DNA of 40,869 nucleotides from Candidatus Saccharimonadota bacterium (GTDB taxonomy: Bacteria; Patescibacteriota; Saccharimonadia; Saccharimonadales; Saccharimonadaceae): contig JAAXIO010000021.1 in the NCBI GenBank assembly GCA_012270305.1, forward strand, positions 1 to 40,869. Direction: 5' to 3'. The notes below the pieces were generated by a model. It saw only the letters and a list, made by a program, of their open reading frames with translations, was not told the DNA's origin and did not search any database. Position 1 is the stretch's first letter, and the number at the start of each line of letters is the position of its first letter. This document shows, in pieces, positions 5,875 to 13,858 of the stretch. Both the position numbers and the translations under genes were made by a program.

Positions 5875-7123
5875 TGTCGAAATCCTCATACCTAGAGAGT
5901 TTGAGGAGGGTTTTAACCCTAAATGGCGCAACATTCTTTTCTATGGTGGGCGTGGCTCTACTAAGTCACACTCTGTAGCTCGTATATTGTTGTTAAAGGC
6001 CAGAGCTGCTAAACGAAGGCAGTTGTGCGCTCGTGAGTTTCAGAATAGTATTGAGGATTCATCTTACCAGCTGATGATTGACTTGATAGATGGGTACGGT
6101 TTGAGTGACTTTACATATACTAAGACCGAGATAATTAACACTGTCACAGGCTCTAACATGATATTTAAGGGCTTGAAAAAAGGAACCGCGCAGAGTGTTA
6201 AGTCACTTGAGGGTATTGACGATGTATGGGTAGAAGAAGCCCAAAGCGTTTCTGAGGACAGCCTAAAGATACTTAGCCCGACAATCCGTAACGAAGGAAG
6301 CCAGCTATACTTCACCTATAACCGTATAAATGAACTGGACCCTGTTCATGTTAAATATGTACTCAACCCGCCCCCACTGACCTACTCGAAGCAAGTAAAC
6401 TATGATGCAGCAATACGTGCTGGTTTTTTCCCTGAAGTGCTTAGAGCCGAAATGGAGCATGACAAAGCTACTAGCCCTGAAACATATGCTCATGTTTGGC
6501 TAGGTGAGCCAGTAAGCCAAGGTGACAACGCGATAATATCACGCACACTAGCCATGGAGTCTATGGAGCGAAAAATTGATGATGATGGAGCTATCATTGT
6601 TGGTGCGGATATTGCTCGAATGGGTGGAGACCGTATTGTTTTCTGGATGCGTAAAGGATACAAGACAATCAATACTGCTTCTTACACCAAGAAAAGGACA
6701 ACAGAAACTTGTGACTTGCTAGAAGATTTTGTAGGCTTTGCAAAGCATGTTGAAATAAGAATTGATGACACTGGTGTTGGCGGCGGTGTAACAGATGAGA
6801 TGCTAAAACGTGGCTACAAACAAACAAAGGCCGTAAACTTTGGATCAAAAGCAGTGGATGATGACAAATACCCCAACTGGATTAGCGAGGCATGGTTCCA
6901 CATGGCAACGATTATCAAGGATATTGAACTGCCTAAAAACTCTGATTTACTCATGGAACTTACAACGCGCCAATGGAAAATGGACAATAAGGGTAAGCGG
7001 CGTGTTGAATCTAAGGATGACTACAAGAAGCGTGGATTTAGAAGCCCGGACTTGGCAGATGCGGCAATTATCTGTTACGCGAAGCAAGTAGACGATAGGC
7101 GTGTGCAATTCTTCGATATGTGA
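5855..7123 (+). CDS. terL: Terminase large subunit
   Basis: 422 residues, ATPase-nuclease motor that packages DNA into the prohead. Walker A GGRGSTKS at 31-38, Walker B VWVEEA near 124-129. The RNase H-like nuclease is marked by three acidic sites: GADIARMGGD, IRIDDTGVGGG and RSPDLADAAI near the C-terminus. Length and motif spacing fit the PBSX-type (Terminase_3) family. The start lies inside terS with GGCGGAG just upstream. Its stop codon TGA is itself the TG of the extended -10 promoter for the portal module. Confidence 0.95.
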   Translation: MNQEKNNVEILIPREFEEGFNPKWRNILFYGGRGSTKSHSVARILLLKARAAKRRQLCAREFQNSIEDSSYQLMIDLIDGYGLSDFTYTKTEIINTVTGSNMIFKGLKKGTAQSVKSLEGIDDVWVEEAQSVSEDSLKILSPTIRNEGSQLYFTYNRINELDPVHVKYVLNPPPLTYSKQVNYDAAIRAGFFPEVLRAEMEHDKATSPETYAHVWLGEPVSQGDNAIISRTLAMESMERKIDDDGAIIVGADIARMGGDRIVFWMRKGYKTINTASYTKKRTTETCDLLEDFVGFAKHVEIRIDDTGVGGGVTDEMLKRGYKQTKAVNFGSKAVDDDKYPNWISEAWFHMATIIKDIELPKNSDLLMELTTRQWKMDNKGKRRVESKDDYKKRGFRSPDLADAAIICYAKQVDDRRVQFFDM

Positions 7124-7129
7124 TATAAT
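7121..7129 (+). promoter_or_regulatory. Extended -10 promoter (TGATATAAT) for the head module
   Basis: TGN-TATAAT overlapping the terL stop codon. It is followed 12 nt later by the CGCGAC hairpin and then the portal gene. One of five cassettes with the same build. Confidence 0.65.
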
Positions 7130-7141
7130 ACAACTAATAAA

Positions 7142-7178
7142 CGCGACTCCGTATGCACTAGCAGCGGGGTCGTTTTTT
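7142..7178 (+). terminator. Hairpin with U tract directly after the 7121 promoter
   Basis: Stem 7144-7150/7166-7172 (one G-U), loop 15, then six T. It sits about 7 nt after the predicted transcription start. Could stop read-through from terL, act on the new transcript as an attenuator, or protect its 5' end. The portal ATG at 7192 follows with no clear Shine-Dalgarno. Confidence 0.65.
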
Positions 7179-7191
7179 ATGGCTATAGCAT

Positions 7192-8529
7192 ATGCAAAAA
7201 AGAACTATCTACACCTTACCAAAAGACACACAAATAGATGGCAAAACTATTGCTAACCTTATCACCTTGCATAAAAAAGATGTTGCCACCTACGCCATAC
7301 TCGAATCCTACATTGACGATGAGCCAACCTCGCAGCGTGAAGCCCCTAACGAAATACTAGCTGTTCACAACTTCGCTGAGTATATTCGTGATACTAATGT
7401 TGGCTATTTACTTGGTAACTCTGTAGACTACAAAGCTAGCGATGAAAGCAAGTTAGATACAATCGTTGAGAAGTATTCAGAGCAATCTATTAGCGAACTC
7501 GACACTGATTTAGCTGAAGATTTGTCTATGTATGGGCAAGCCTTTGAAAATATCTACGTAGATGAGAATACTGAAGTATTGAGCGCGAAATTGAGCGCGT
7601 TTAATACCATTGTCGTTTACGATGATACGTTCAAGCACAATAAGATGTTTGCGGTGTACTACTCACCTCTTGTAGATAGCAAGGGCGTTCTTAGCAAAGA
7701 TTCTTATGACGTTACCATCTGGACTGACACCAAGATAATGGAACGTACGCTAAATAAAGAAACATTGTCTGGTGAAGAAACAAATGATGACATACACACC
7801 TTTGGTGAAGTGCCAGTTGTTCACTACATGAATAACAAGCGTATGAAGGGTGACTATGAGTCTGTTATTAGCCTTATTGATGCCTACAATATACTACAGA
7901 GTGACCGTGTATTAGACCGTGAGAAGCTGGTTGATGCAATCTTAGCTTTCTACGGTGCTTCGATGACACCAGAGGATATGAAAAGCCTTAAAGAGCATCG
8001 TACTATTGGCCTACCCCCTAACTCTAAAGCCGAATACCTCATTAAAGAGATTGATGAAGCCGATGCTGATGTTTTGCGTAAAACCATTGCTGCTGATATT
8101 CACAAGTTTTCTAAGACACCTGACTTTACCGATGAGAAGTTTGGTAACGCCCCTAGTGGTGTATCGCTTAAATATAAGATTCTATCCCTAGAGTGGAACG
8201 CACAGAAAAAAGAACAGCAATTTGCTGCTGGCCTTAAAGACCGCTTCAGGATGTATGTTGAGGTACTTAAACTTGCTTCTAAGCTAAGTGACACTATTAA
8301 CGTGAGCAAAGTTGAAGCCGTGTTCAAACGCTCACTACCTAAGAATGACCTTGAAACTAGCCAAATGATTAACAACCTTGATTCAATCGTTGACCAAGAA
8401 ACTTTGGTGGGCCAACTATCGTTTGTGAAAGACGCTTCTAAAGTCGTTGAAAAGACCAAAGAAGAGCGCGAAGAGTCTTTAGCTAATAATAACTTTGGCA
8501 CTAACCTACCTACTGACGAAGAGGAGTAG
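7192..8529 (+). CDS. Portal protein (SPP1 gp6-like)
   Basis: 445 residues. Position after terL, length and sequence texture fit the SPP1 gp6-like portal family: N-terminal helical YILESYIDDEPTSQ-type region, NVGYLLGNSVDY, the DLSMYGQAFENIYVDE clip-proximal segment, the VVHYMNNKRMKGDYESVISL wing and the SGVSLKYKILSLEWNAQ stem/crown region. Portal dodecamers form the DNA entry vertex and docking site for TerL. The ATG at 7192 is the only in-frame start near the module promoter; it has no obvious ribosome site. The acidic tail ends 3 nt before the MuF gene. Confidence 0.88.
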   Translation: MQKRTIYTLPKDTQIDGKTIANLITLHKKDVATYAILESYIDDEPTSQREAPNEILAVHNFAEYIRDTNVGYLLGNSVDYKASDESKLDTIVEKYSEQSISELDTDLAEDLSMYGQAFENIYVDENTEVLSAKLSAFNTIVVYDDTFKHNKMFAVYYSPLVDSKGVLSKDSYDVTIWTDTKIMERTLNKETLSGEETNDDIHTFGEVPVVHYMNNKRMKGDYESVISLIDAYNILQSDRVLDREKLVDAILAFYGASMTPEDMKSLKEHRTIGLPPNSKAEYLIKEIDEADADVLRKTIAADIHKFSKTPDFTDEKFGNAPSGVSLKYKILSLEWNAQKKEQQFAAGLKDRFRMYVEVLKLASKLSDTINVSKVEAVFKRSLPKNDLETSQMINNLDSIVDQETLVGQLSFVKDASKVVEKTKEEREESLANNNFGTNLPTDEEE

Positions 8530-8532
8530 TCT

Positions 8533-9519
8533 ATGGCTTTTCGCAAACGCACCAACAGGTATTGGGAGCGTAGAGCCGAAGAACAACTCACGCTGGTTGA
8601 ACAACAAAGCCTTAAATACCTAAATGCTATTGATCGTGTTTACTTAGATGCTCGTAAAGCTAACCTTGATACAGTAAAGGCCCTATACCTCACCTACTAC
8701 GCTAAGAATGGCTGGGATACTAGAGCATTAGAGTCTATTGCCCCGCGGGGTGATATACGGCGGTTCATGGAAGCGGTAGAAGCTGCTGGATTATCTAGCC
8801 GATTACCACAAGGCTATGGCTTTAGGCTCACTAGGCTGCAACTCATTGAAGCTAACCTATGGCTCGAAGCAAGTAACGCAGCAAAAGCCCATACTACCCT
8901 ACAGACCGCCTCACATAAGCAAACTATTGATACTGCTTACAATTACGCAATGTATAACCTATCTAAAGGTACTGGTGTAGCCCCCACATTTGCACAACTC
9001 AATACGGCAACCACTAACAAGCTCTTAAAAACAAAATTCAAAGGCAAAAACTATTCAGAGCGTGTTTGGAAAAACCGTGGCTACCTAGTTAAGCATTTAA
9101 AGAAAGACTTAGCCGTTGCCATCAATACAGGCCAGAGCCAAACCAAAACCACTAAGCTTATCAAAGAACGCTATAACGTAGCTCGCTACCAAGCAGCCAG
9201 GTTAGTGCGCACTGAAACGAATTACTTTAACTCAATAGCTACCAATGAAAGCTACGGCAGTGCTGGCATAGAACAATTTATTTACGTTGCTACCCTAGAC
9301 GGTAGGACATCGAGTATTTGCCAAGAACTAGACGGTAAGAAATTCCCTTTAGATGACTCCAGCCATATGCCGCCACAACACCCTAATTGCCGTTCAACGC
9401 AGATTGCACACATTGCCGATGAATACGAGGCCGATGAACGTATTATGCGTGACCCTGACACAGGTAAAACACGCTACATACCTAACATCAGCTTTGAGCA
9501 GTGGAAAGCCTTGTACTAA
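8533..9519 (+). CDS. Minor head protein, MuF/SPP1 gp7 family
   Basis: 328 residues. The N-terminal two thirds are helical and basic. The C-terminus carries the MuF signature: LVRTETNYFNS, then DGRTSSICQELDGKKF and MPPQHPNCRSTQ, with the paired cysteine and HPNCR motif conserved in the family. Portal-MuF adjacency is standard; MuF proteins bind the portal and are packaged in the head. A few are fused to toxins; no extra domain is seen here. It ends without a terminator. Confidence 0.88.
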   Translation: MAFRKRTNRYWERRAEEQLTLVEQQSLKYLNAIDRVYLDARKANLDTVKALYLTYYAKNGWDTRALESIAPRGDIRRFMEAVEAAGLSSRLPQGYGFRLTRLQLIEANLWLEASNAAKAHTTLQTASHKQTIDTAYNYAMYNLSKGTGVAPTFAQLNTATTNKLLKTKFKGKNYSERVWKNRGYLVKHLKKDLAVAINTGQSQTKTTKLIKERYNVARYQAARLVRTETNYFNSIATNESYGSAGIEQFIYVATLDGRTSSICQELDGKKFPLDDSSHMPPQHPNCRSTQIAHIADEYEADERIMRDPDTGKTRYIPNISFEQWKALY

Positions 9520-9599
9520 AGCTTCACAAGTAGCGTTGCCAAAATAGATAGCAGCAAAGCGATGACAGTGACTTTATATACACGTTCATTGTTGTTCAT
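9516..9599 (-). CDS. Antisense 27-residue hydrophobic peptide (doubtful)
   Basis: On the minus strand an ORF encodes MNNNERVYKVTVIALLLSIL followed by ATLLVKL, a textbook single membrane helix, with TATACT seven bases before its ATG (leaderless arrangement). Its stop overlaps the end of the MuF gene. It occupies an otherwise gene-free 100 nt. No homologue is known to me; could be chance. Confidence 0.25.
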   Translation of the reverse strand: MNNNERVYKVTVIALLLSILATLLVKL

Positions 9600-9627
9600 G
9601 GGGCTAGTATACGCCTATGACTAAATA

Positions 9628-9636
9628 TGGTACAAT
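9628..9636 (+). promoter_or_regulatory. Extended -10 promoter (TGGTACAAT) before the HNH gene
   Basis: TGN-TACAAT followed 13 nt later by a CGCGAC hairpin, matching the cassettes at 7121, 10106, 17019 and 24333. Confidence 0.55.
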
Positions 9637-9649
9637 TATGGTACAGAAA

Positions 9650-9682
9650 CGCGACCTGTCATATTATTGGCGGGTTGTTTTT
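9650..9682 (+). terminator. Hairpin with U tract after the 9628 promoter
   Basis: Stem 9652-9660/9669-9677 (three G-U pairs), 8-nt loop, then five T and AATTGGAG, which supplies the next gene's ribosome site. Confidence 0.55.
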
Positions 9683-9695
9683 AATTGGAGAAGAT

Positions 9696-10103
9696 ATGGT
9701 TTCTAAATACTGCCAGTCGTGCAAAGGAACAGATAATTTAAAAGCGAACAGCAAACAGACTCTTAAAGACGGCACTCAAAAAACTTACTACCTATGTCGT
9801 GACTGTAACACTGTCTTAAAGCGTAGATACCGAAAAACCCAGCACGGCAAGGCAGTTACTTACGGAGCTATACGAAGGTCACAAGAACGCACCAGGAACA
9901 AGGTTAGAGCGCGAAGGATGGTTATGCACCATATACAGAATGGCAATATACGTAAGCCAGATAATTGCAGCCGATGCCCTAACGAGAACGTGGAGGCCCA
10001 TCATGAAGATTATAGCTATGCCCTTGATGTCATTTGGCTTTGTAGGCGGTGCCATGCAGATTTACACGCAAAAGTTGGTAAATTGCATAAAACCGCTATT
10101 TAA
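9696..10103 (+). CDS. HNH-type endonuclease or zinc-finger protein
   Basis: 135 residues; ATG 9696 behind GGAGAAG. Two CxxC pairs at the N-terminus (CQSC, CRDC) and two at the C-terminus flanking the active-site-like segment: CSRCPNENVEAHHEDYSYAL then WLCRRCHADLH. The HHEDY/WLCxxCHxxxH pattern is a standard HNH nuclease core stabilised by zinc. It sits as its own promoter-hairpin unit between the MuF and scaffold genes, an unusual place, so it may be a selfish homing-type gene or a packaging-associated HNH nuclease. No splice element was seen. Confidence 0.75.
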   Translation: MVSKYCQSCKGTDNLKANSKQTLKDGTQKTYYLCRDCNTVLKRRYRKTQHGKAVTYGAIRRSQERTRNKVRARRMVMHHIQNGNIRKPDNCSRCPNENVEAHHEDYSYALDVIWLCRRCHADLHAKVGKLHKTAI

Positions 10104-10111
10104 GGTATAAT
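10083..10111 (+). promoter_or_regulatory. Promoter (TTGCAT-17-TATAAT) before the capsid module
   Basis: TATAAT at 10106-10111 with TTGCAT 17 nt upstream, overlapping the HNH stop. Unlike its sister sites it lacks the TG of an extended -10. A CGCG hairpin starts about 13 nt later. Confidence 0.55.
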
Positions 10112-10122
10112 GTAACCATATA

Positions 10123-10150
10123 AAACGCGACCTGCCATGGCGCGTTTTTT
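10123..10150 (+). terminator. Hairpin with U tract (first of a tandem pair)
   Basis: AAACGCG/CGCGTTT stem 10123-10129/10141-10147, followed by T-rich sequence. Same CGCGAC beginning as the other cassettes. Confidence 0.6.
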
Positions 10151-10161
10151 CTTTTGGACTT

Positions 10162-10185
10162 ACGACCTTCGGAGGGTCGTTTTTT
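10162..10185 (+). terminator. Rho-independent terminator (second of the pair)
   Basis: ACGACC/GGTCGT stem 10162-10167/10175-10180 extended by a T-G pair, 5-nt loop, then six T. A classical terminator, yet it lies upstream of the scaffold and capsid genes with no further promoter seen before 10229. Confidence 0.75.
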
Positions 10186-10228
10186 ATTCAATCAACTTTA
10201 CGCGACGGCGGTTAAACGGAGGAAACCA

Positions 10229-10768
10229 ATGGACGAAGAAGCCAAAAAAGCTCAAGAAGCTGAAGAAGCAAAGAAAGCTGAAGAGCAGAAAAAGGCTGAT
10301 GAAGCCAAAAAGAATCAGAAAACTTTTACTCAAGAAGAGTTGGAGTCTACCCTTAGCGAACGATTGAAGCGGGAGCGCGAAAAAGCTGATAAGGCAATGG
10401 CCGATAAGCTCAAAGCTGAACGTGAAGATTGGGAACGACAGGCAAAGCTTACAGCTGAGGAAAAGGAAGCTGAGGAACGCAAAAAGCGAGAGGAACAAAC
10501 AACCGCTCGTGAACGCGAAATTACTCTTAGGGAAAATCGGGCTGAAGCTCGTGAACTCCTGCAAGAGAAAAGTATTTCATCCGATTTAGTTGAGTTCGTG
10601 GTGGATGTTGACTTGGATAAAACCAAAGATAACATTGCCAACCTCGAAAAAGCTTTTACTAAGGCGGTTGAAGCAGGTATTGCTGATCGTATGAAAGGCA
10701 AAACCCCACAAGAAAAAATTAACCAGAGTCCAGCAGACGCCCAACCGCGAGGCACTGTAGTACTCTAG
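10229..10768 (+). CDS. Capsid scaffold protein (DUF4355/gp20-like)
   Basis: 179 residues starting at ATG 10229 behind ACGGAGG; upstream in-frame codons lie inside the terminator. The first 110 residues are an almost uninterrupted Ala/Glu/Lys coiled coil (EEAKKAQEAEEAKKAEEQKK). The end has the globular pattern LVEFVVDVDLDKTKDNIANL ... IADRMKGKTP seen in DUF4355-type scaffolds, which interact with capsid protein during prohead assembly. The gene directly precedes the capsid gene, as expected. Scaffold is likely removed or degraded after assembly. Confidence 0.82.
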   Translation: MDEEAKKAQEAEEAKKAEEQKKADEAKKNQKTFTQEELESTLSERLKREREKADKAMADKLKAEREDWERQAKLTAEEKEAEERKKREEQTTAREREITLRENRAEARELLQEKSISSDLVEFVVDVDLDKTKDNIANLEKAFTKAVEAGIADRMKGKTPQEKINQSPADAQPRGTVVL

Positions 10769-10786
10769 CAAACCAAAGGAAAAGTT

Positions 10787-11632
10787 ATGGCTCAGACAGA
10801 TGCACTAAACGTCTACGCTTCACTAACTGGTACTTCTACTAAGGCAAAGCTTGCTGAAGCTTACGGTGGACTTATCAGTAGCATTCAAAAACGTGCTTTA
10901 TCAACACGTTTGAAAAACACACGATACTCAGGCGACCCAAAAGCGGGTTCAGTCCAAGTGTCACGATTTGTAAACTCAAGCTCTAAAGCTTACGGTACTG
11001 CTCGCGCTGCTGGTGAGGGCGACCCACTACGCGACTTAGCAGTAACCGTAAACATCGATACTGACCGTGAAATTGTAGAAGAGATTGAAACAAAAGACAT
11101 TCGCTTTTCTCCAGTTGACGGTGTAGTTGCTAACCGAGTTGCAGACCATGACCGAACAGTAGTTCGTGAGCTTGATACTGCCTTCTTCACTGCTATCGAA
11201 GCTGTTACTGGCGCGGAAGTTACTCTAACTGCCGATGATTCAGACTACGCAGCAGCTTTTGAAGAGCTTGTGCAAGGCATGGAGACACTTGAAAACGATT
11301 TTGTTAATGGTGTTGACCGTGACCTAATGACAGTTACTCTTAAGCCGTCAGTTTACGGTGTTCTACGCACTAAGTTTGACACTATCATCGGTCAAGATGG
11401 CGAAGAGTTCCAAGCTTACCACGGCGTTAAGGTTGAGTCTAACACACGACAGACTAAGGACATGATTCTAGTTGTTGACGGTGCTGTTGCACAACCAGTA
11501 ACTATTGATGAATACGCACCAAGCCGAATCCCACAGAGCAACGCCGCTTCTGTTGACCTTTTCTACAGCTACGGCACTAAAGTTGTTGCTGAAGACCTCG
11601 TTGCTTGGGCTGACGTACCAGCAGCAGTTTAA
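10787..11632 (+). CDS. Major capsid protein (HK97 fold)
   Basis: 281 residues, following scaffold with AAAGGAAAAG upstream. Features fit small Gram-positive-type HK97 capsids: N-terminal arm, E-loop-like RYSGDPKAGSVQVSRFV, A-domain with TREIVEEIETKDI-like strands, DHDRTVVRELDTAFFTAIEA spine helix and the A-domain end with VVDGAVAQPVTIDEY. No N-terminal delta domain or protease is present in line with a separate scaffold. Codon use is strongly regular, consistent with high expression. Forms the icosahedral shell. Confidence 0.85.
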   Translation: MAQTDALNVYASLTGTSTKAKLAEAYGGLISSIQKRALSTRLKNTRYSGDPKAGSVQVSRFVNSSSKAYGTARAAGEGDPLRDLAVTVNIDTDREIVEEIETKDIRFSPVDGVVANRVADHDRTVVRELDTAFFTAIEAVTGAEVTLTADDSDYAAAFEELVQGMETLENDFVNGVDRDLMTVTLKPSVYGVLRTKFDTIIGQDGEEFQAYHGVKVESNTRQTKDMILVVDGAVAQPVTIDEYAPSRIPQSNAASVDLFYSYGTKVVAEDLVAWADVPAAV

Positions 11633-11653
11633 CAAACACTCTTGGAGTAAGAC

Positions 11654-12022
11654 ATGACAGATGAACAAAAGAACACCATCAAAGGATATGTAACTATCTT
11701 AGATAGCAATATTCCTGACAATGAATTAACCGATTTCCTAATCGACACTGCTACTGATCGTGTCTTACTCTACCTAAACCGAACAGAAATACCAGCGTTA
11801 TTAGAACGTGTGATTGCTCAAGTAATAGTAAGCGTATATACACGCACTGAAAGCGAACTAGCAGGTGAAAAATCTGTTGCATCGGTCATTGACCAAGGGC
11901 AAGATGTACGATTTCACCAACGCGCTAGCTCTTTTATGTCTTCAGCAAATGACGAAGAGCTATTCACAGGTTTTGAGAAGCTACTAGCCCCCTATCGGAG
12001 GGTTCATGTTATTACCAGCTAA
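11654..12022 (+). CDS. Head-tail connector (gp6/gp15-like)
   Basis: 122 residues behind TTGGAGTAAGAC. All-helical, as in the HK97 gp6/SPP1 gp15 connectors that dock under the portal. Begins MTDEQKNTIKGYVTILDSNI with short helices and ends in a helix-turn region LLAPYRRVHV. Position immediately after the capsid gene supports this. It overlaps the next gene by 17 nt. Confidence 0.65.
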   Translation: MTDEQKNTIKGYVTILDSNIPDNELTDFLIDTATDRVLLYLNRTEIPALLERVIAQVIVSVYTRTESELAGEKSVASVIDQGQDVRFHQRASSFMSSANDEELFTGFEKLLAPYRRVHVITS

Positions 12023-12344
12023 CTTCAAAGCCATAATTGCTGAAAACTTTTATGACAAAACAGTTTCGTTGGTAACAAAAAGCACGAACTCTACCGATGG
12101 GTGGGTAACGGAAACTGCAAACACAGTTACAGGCACATTTAAAGGCAACGTACAGTTCGATAAGCTCGCAGAGATTCGCAGCGAACTAGGCATTACTGAA
12201 CAAGTTGATATTTCTATAACTTGCGACCCCAGCGTAAGCATTGAAAAAGGCGACTTGCTTCAGTATGACAATGTTACCTATCGTGCCGTTTCTGTATTAC
12301 CGTTTGATTCACACAAAAAAATAGCGGGAACTAAATGGGCGTAA
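12006..12344 (+). CDS. Head completion/stopper protein (SPP1 gp16-like)
   Basis: 112 residues, beta-rich. The pattern of short strands with SIEKGDLLQYDNVTYRAVSV (a beta-barrel KGDxLxYxxxxYxVxxV motif) is typical of the stopper/head-tail joining family that seals the connector. It is the second of four short genes between capsid and tail tube, in the canonical order. Overlaps both neighbours. Confidence 0.65.
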   Translation: MLLPANFKAIIAENFYDKTVSLVTKSTNSTDGWVTETANTVTGTFKGNVQFDKLAEIRSELGITEQVDISITCDPSVSIEKGDLLQYDNVTYRAVSVLPFDSHKKIAGTKWA

Positions 12345-12697
12345 CCATTAAAGGTATTGGAAGCCTTGAGGCAAAGCTAAAAAAGCTAGACCCCCTCACC
12401 AGAGCTGCAATGAGCCGTGGCGTACAAAAAGCAGGGTTCAAAGTAGAGGGTGATGCAAAACTGATAACCCCTGTAGATACTGGCGCACTTCGTAACTCAA
12501 TAAATACAAGTGGCAGCTCAACTATCGACAGTGCAACGGCTAGCATAGGCACTAACCTTGAATACGCACCATATGTAGAACTTGGCACCAGTAAGATGCG
12601 CTCACAACCATTCTTACAACCCGCTCTACAAAAAAATAAAAAGACTGCAACAAAGATTGTACTTAGTGAAATTAGAAACTCCTATAAAGGCATATGA
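12335..12697 (+). CDS. Neck/tail-completion protein, HK97 gp10 family
   Basis: 120 residues. Contains the family signature: GIGSLEAKLKKL at the start, TPVDTGALRNSI in the middle, and LEYAPYVELGTSKMRSQPFL near the end (Y..xxExGTxxMxxxPFLxPAL). These proteins act at the head-tail junction. Overlaps the previous gene by 10 nt and the next by 4 (ATGA). Confidence 0.88.
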   Translation: MGVTIKGIGSLEAKLKKLDPLTRAAMSRGVQKAGFKVEGDAKLITPVDTGALRNSINTSGSSTIDSATASIGTNLEYAPYVELGTSKMRSQPFLQPALQKNKKTATKIVLSEIRNSYKGI

Positions 12698-13035
12698 TGT
12701 ACTTACCTAAACCAGACATTTACGCAGCCCTAAACAGCATTCCAAATGTGACTGTTCTACAAGGCTCGCAAAAGACTGAGGCGGTAATACCGTCAATTAC
12801 CTTTTTCATAGGAGATAACGCACTAGATTTGACGCTCGATAACCAAATTAGCAGTCAAGACATTTTAGTAACTGTTGATATCTGGGCTGAAGATAGCGCA
12901 AAGGCTGATTCATTACTTACACAAGCAGAACAAAAACTAAGGGAAATTGGTTACAGATTGTCTTTTCAGATAGACGTACCAGACCCTGCAAACATATGTC
13001 ATATCAACACCCGATTTTCGGGTATTAAAACTTAG
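12694..13035 (+). CDS. Tail terminator/completion protein
   Basis: 113 residues. Mixed alpha/beta with the layout of the gpU/gp17-like tail terminators: PDIYAALNSIPNVTVLQGSQ, QDILVTVDIWAEDSAKADSL and C-terminal strand CHINTRFSGI. Position between the gp10-like neck protein and the major tail protein is where this gene always lies. Two adjacent ATGs (12694, 12697) are possible starts. Confidence 0.7.
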   Translation: MMYLPKPDIYAALNSIPNVTVLQGSQKTEAVIPSITFFIGDNALDLTLDNQISSQDILVTVDIWAEDSAKADSLLTQAEQKLREIGYRLSFQIDVPDPANICHINTRFSGIKT

Positions 13036-13044
13036 GAGAATACG

Positions 13045-13464
13045 ATGGCTGGACAGCGATCAATGGGTACAACTCTTACTCTTACGGGCGTAGGCTCAGA
13101 GGCAGATTTAGTACTTTCTAACCTAACAAGCATTGGCGAACTTTCTAGCGAAGCTGAAGAAGTAGATGTAACTACTCTTGATAGCCCAGGTGGAAACATG
13201 GAGTTCGTACAAGGTTCTAAAGACAACGGTTCTGTAGAAGTTGAAGCTAACAACGTATACAACGGTCAAGCTGAGATTATCGACAGCCTATTTGCTGCTG
13301 GTACTACTCGTGAATGGACTGTTACGTACAACAGCGGTGCAACTTTAGTATTTAACGCTTACCTATCTGCTCGTGCATTTGGTGAAGCTACTACTGATGG
13401 ACTAGACAAAGTGAACTTCACCCTACGTGTAACTGGTCAACCTACTTACACAGAAGCTAGCTAA
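13045..13464 (+). CDS. Major tail (tube) protein
   Basis: 139 residues behind TTAGGAGAATACG. Beta-rich with the tube-protein motif SSEAEEVDVTTLDSPGGNME and the later NGSVEVEANNVYNGQAEIID and TLVFNAYLSARAFGEATTDG segments that in TP901-1-type tubes form the beta-sandwich and C-arm. Forms the tail tube around the tape measure. Followed by a GGGGC/GCCCC hairpin before the chaperone gene. Confidence 0.85.
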   Translation: MAGQRSMGTTLTLTGVGSEADLVLSNLTSIGELSSEAEEVDVTTLDSPGGNMEFVQGSKDNGSVEVEANNVYNGQAEIIDSLFAAGTTREWTVTYNSGATLVFNAYLSARAFGEATTDGLDKVNFTLRVTGQPTYTEAS

Positions 13465-13472
13465 TCACTCTA

Positions 13473-13494
13473 GGGGCGGTGAATAAATAGCCCC
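13473..13494 (+). other. Intergenic hairpin after the major tail gene
   Basis: GGGGC/GCCCC stem 13473-13477/13490-13494, 12-nt loop, no U tract. Possibly an mRNA boundary that lets the tube gene be expressed above the downstream genes. Confidence 0.4.
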
Positions 13495-13531
13495 ACCACA
13501 TTAACGTGACGAACGGTAAAACGGAGATATT

Positions 13532-13858
13532 ATGAACAACCTCAACTACAAAGCAAGCAACATTGCTCGCGCTGAACGTGAACTAAAGGCTAACTTCTTT
13601 AAAACACTCGAAGGCTTAGATAAAGATACACCTAGCGTAAACTCATTGCTAGTAATACTACGCGCTGGTGGGCTCAGTGAAGATGAAGCAGATACCTACT
13701 TGGATGAGTACGGTATAACAGATGCACTAAAAGCTGCTGTTGAGGCATTAGGTAACGCTGGTTTTTTAGCAAAGATGAAGAACCAGACACAAACGGTGAA
13801 CAGCCAACCGGTGACGGTAGAAGCTTCACCGAACTCTGGCGATCAAACCAACCCCTAG
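13532..13858 (+). CDS. Tail assembly chaperone, short form (gpG-like)
   Basis: 108 residues from ATG 13532 (ACGGAGATAT upstream). Helical and acidic; ends shortly after the slippery site. The gene lies between tube and tape measure, the universal place of the G/GT chaperones that coat the tape measure before tube polymerisation. The zero-frame product is the abundant form; a minority of ribosomes make the extended form (next entry). Confidence 0.85.
   Translation: MNNLNYKASNIARAERELKANFFKTLEGLDKDTPSVNSLLVILRAGGLSEDEADTYLDEYGITDALKAAVEALGNAGFLAKMKNQTQTVNSQPVTVEASPNSGDQTNP

Noticed and set aside
10184-10755. Long minus-strand ORFs opposite the scaffold gene
   Set aside because: They mirror the Lys/Glu-rich coiled coil codons, giving Phe/Leu/Ser-rich nonsense with no start context.
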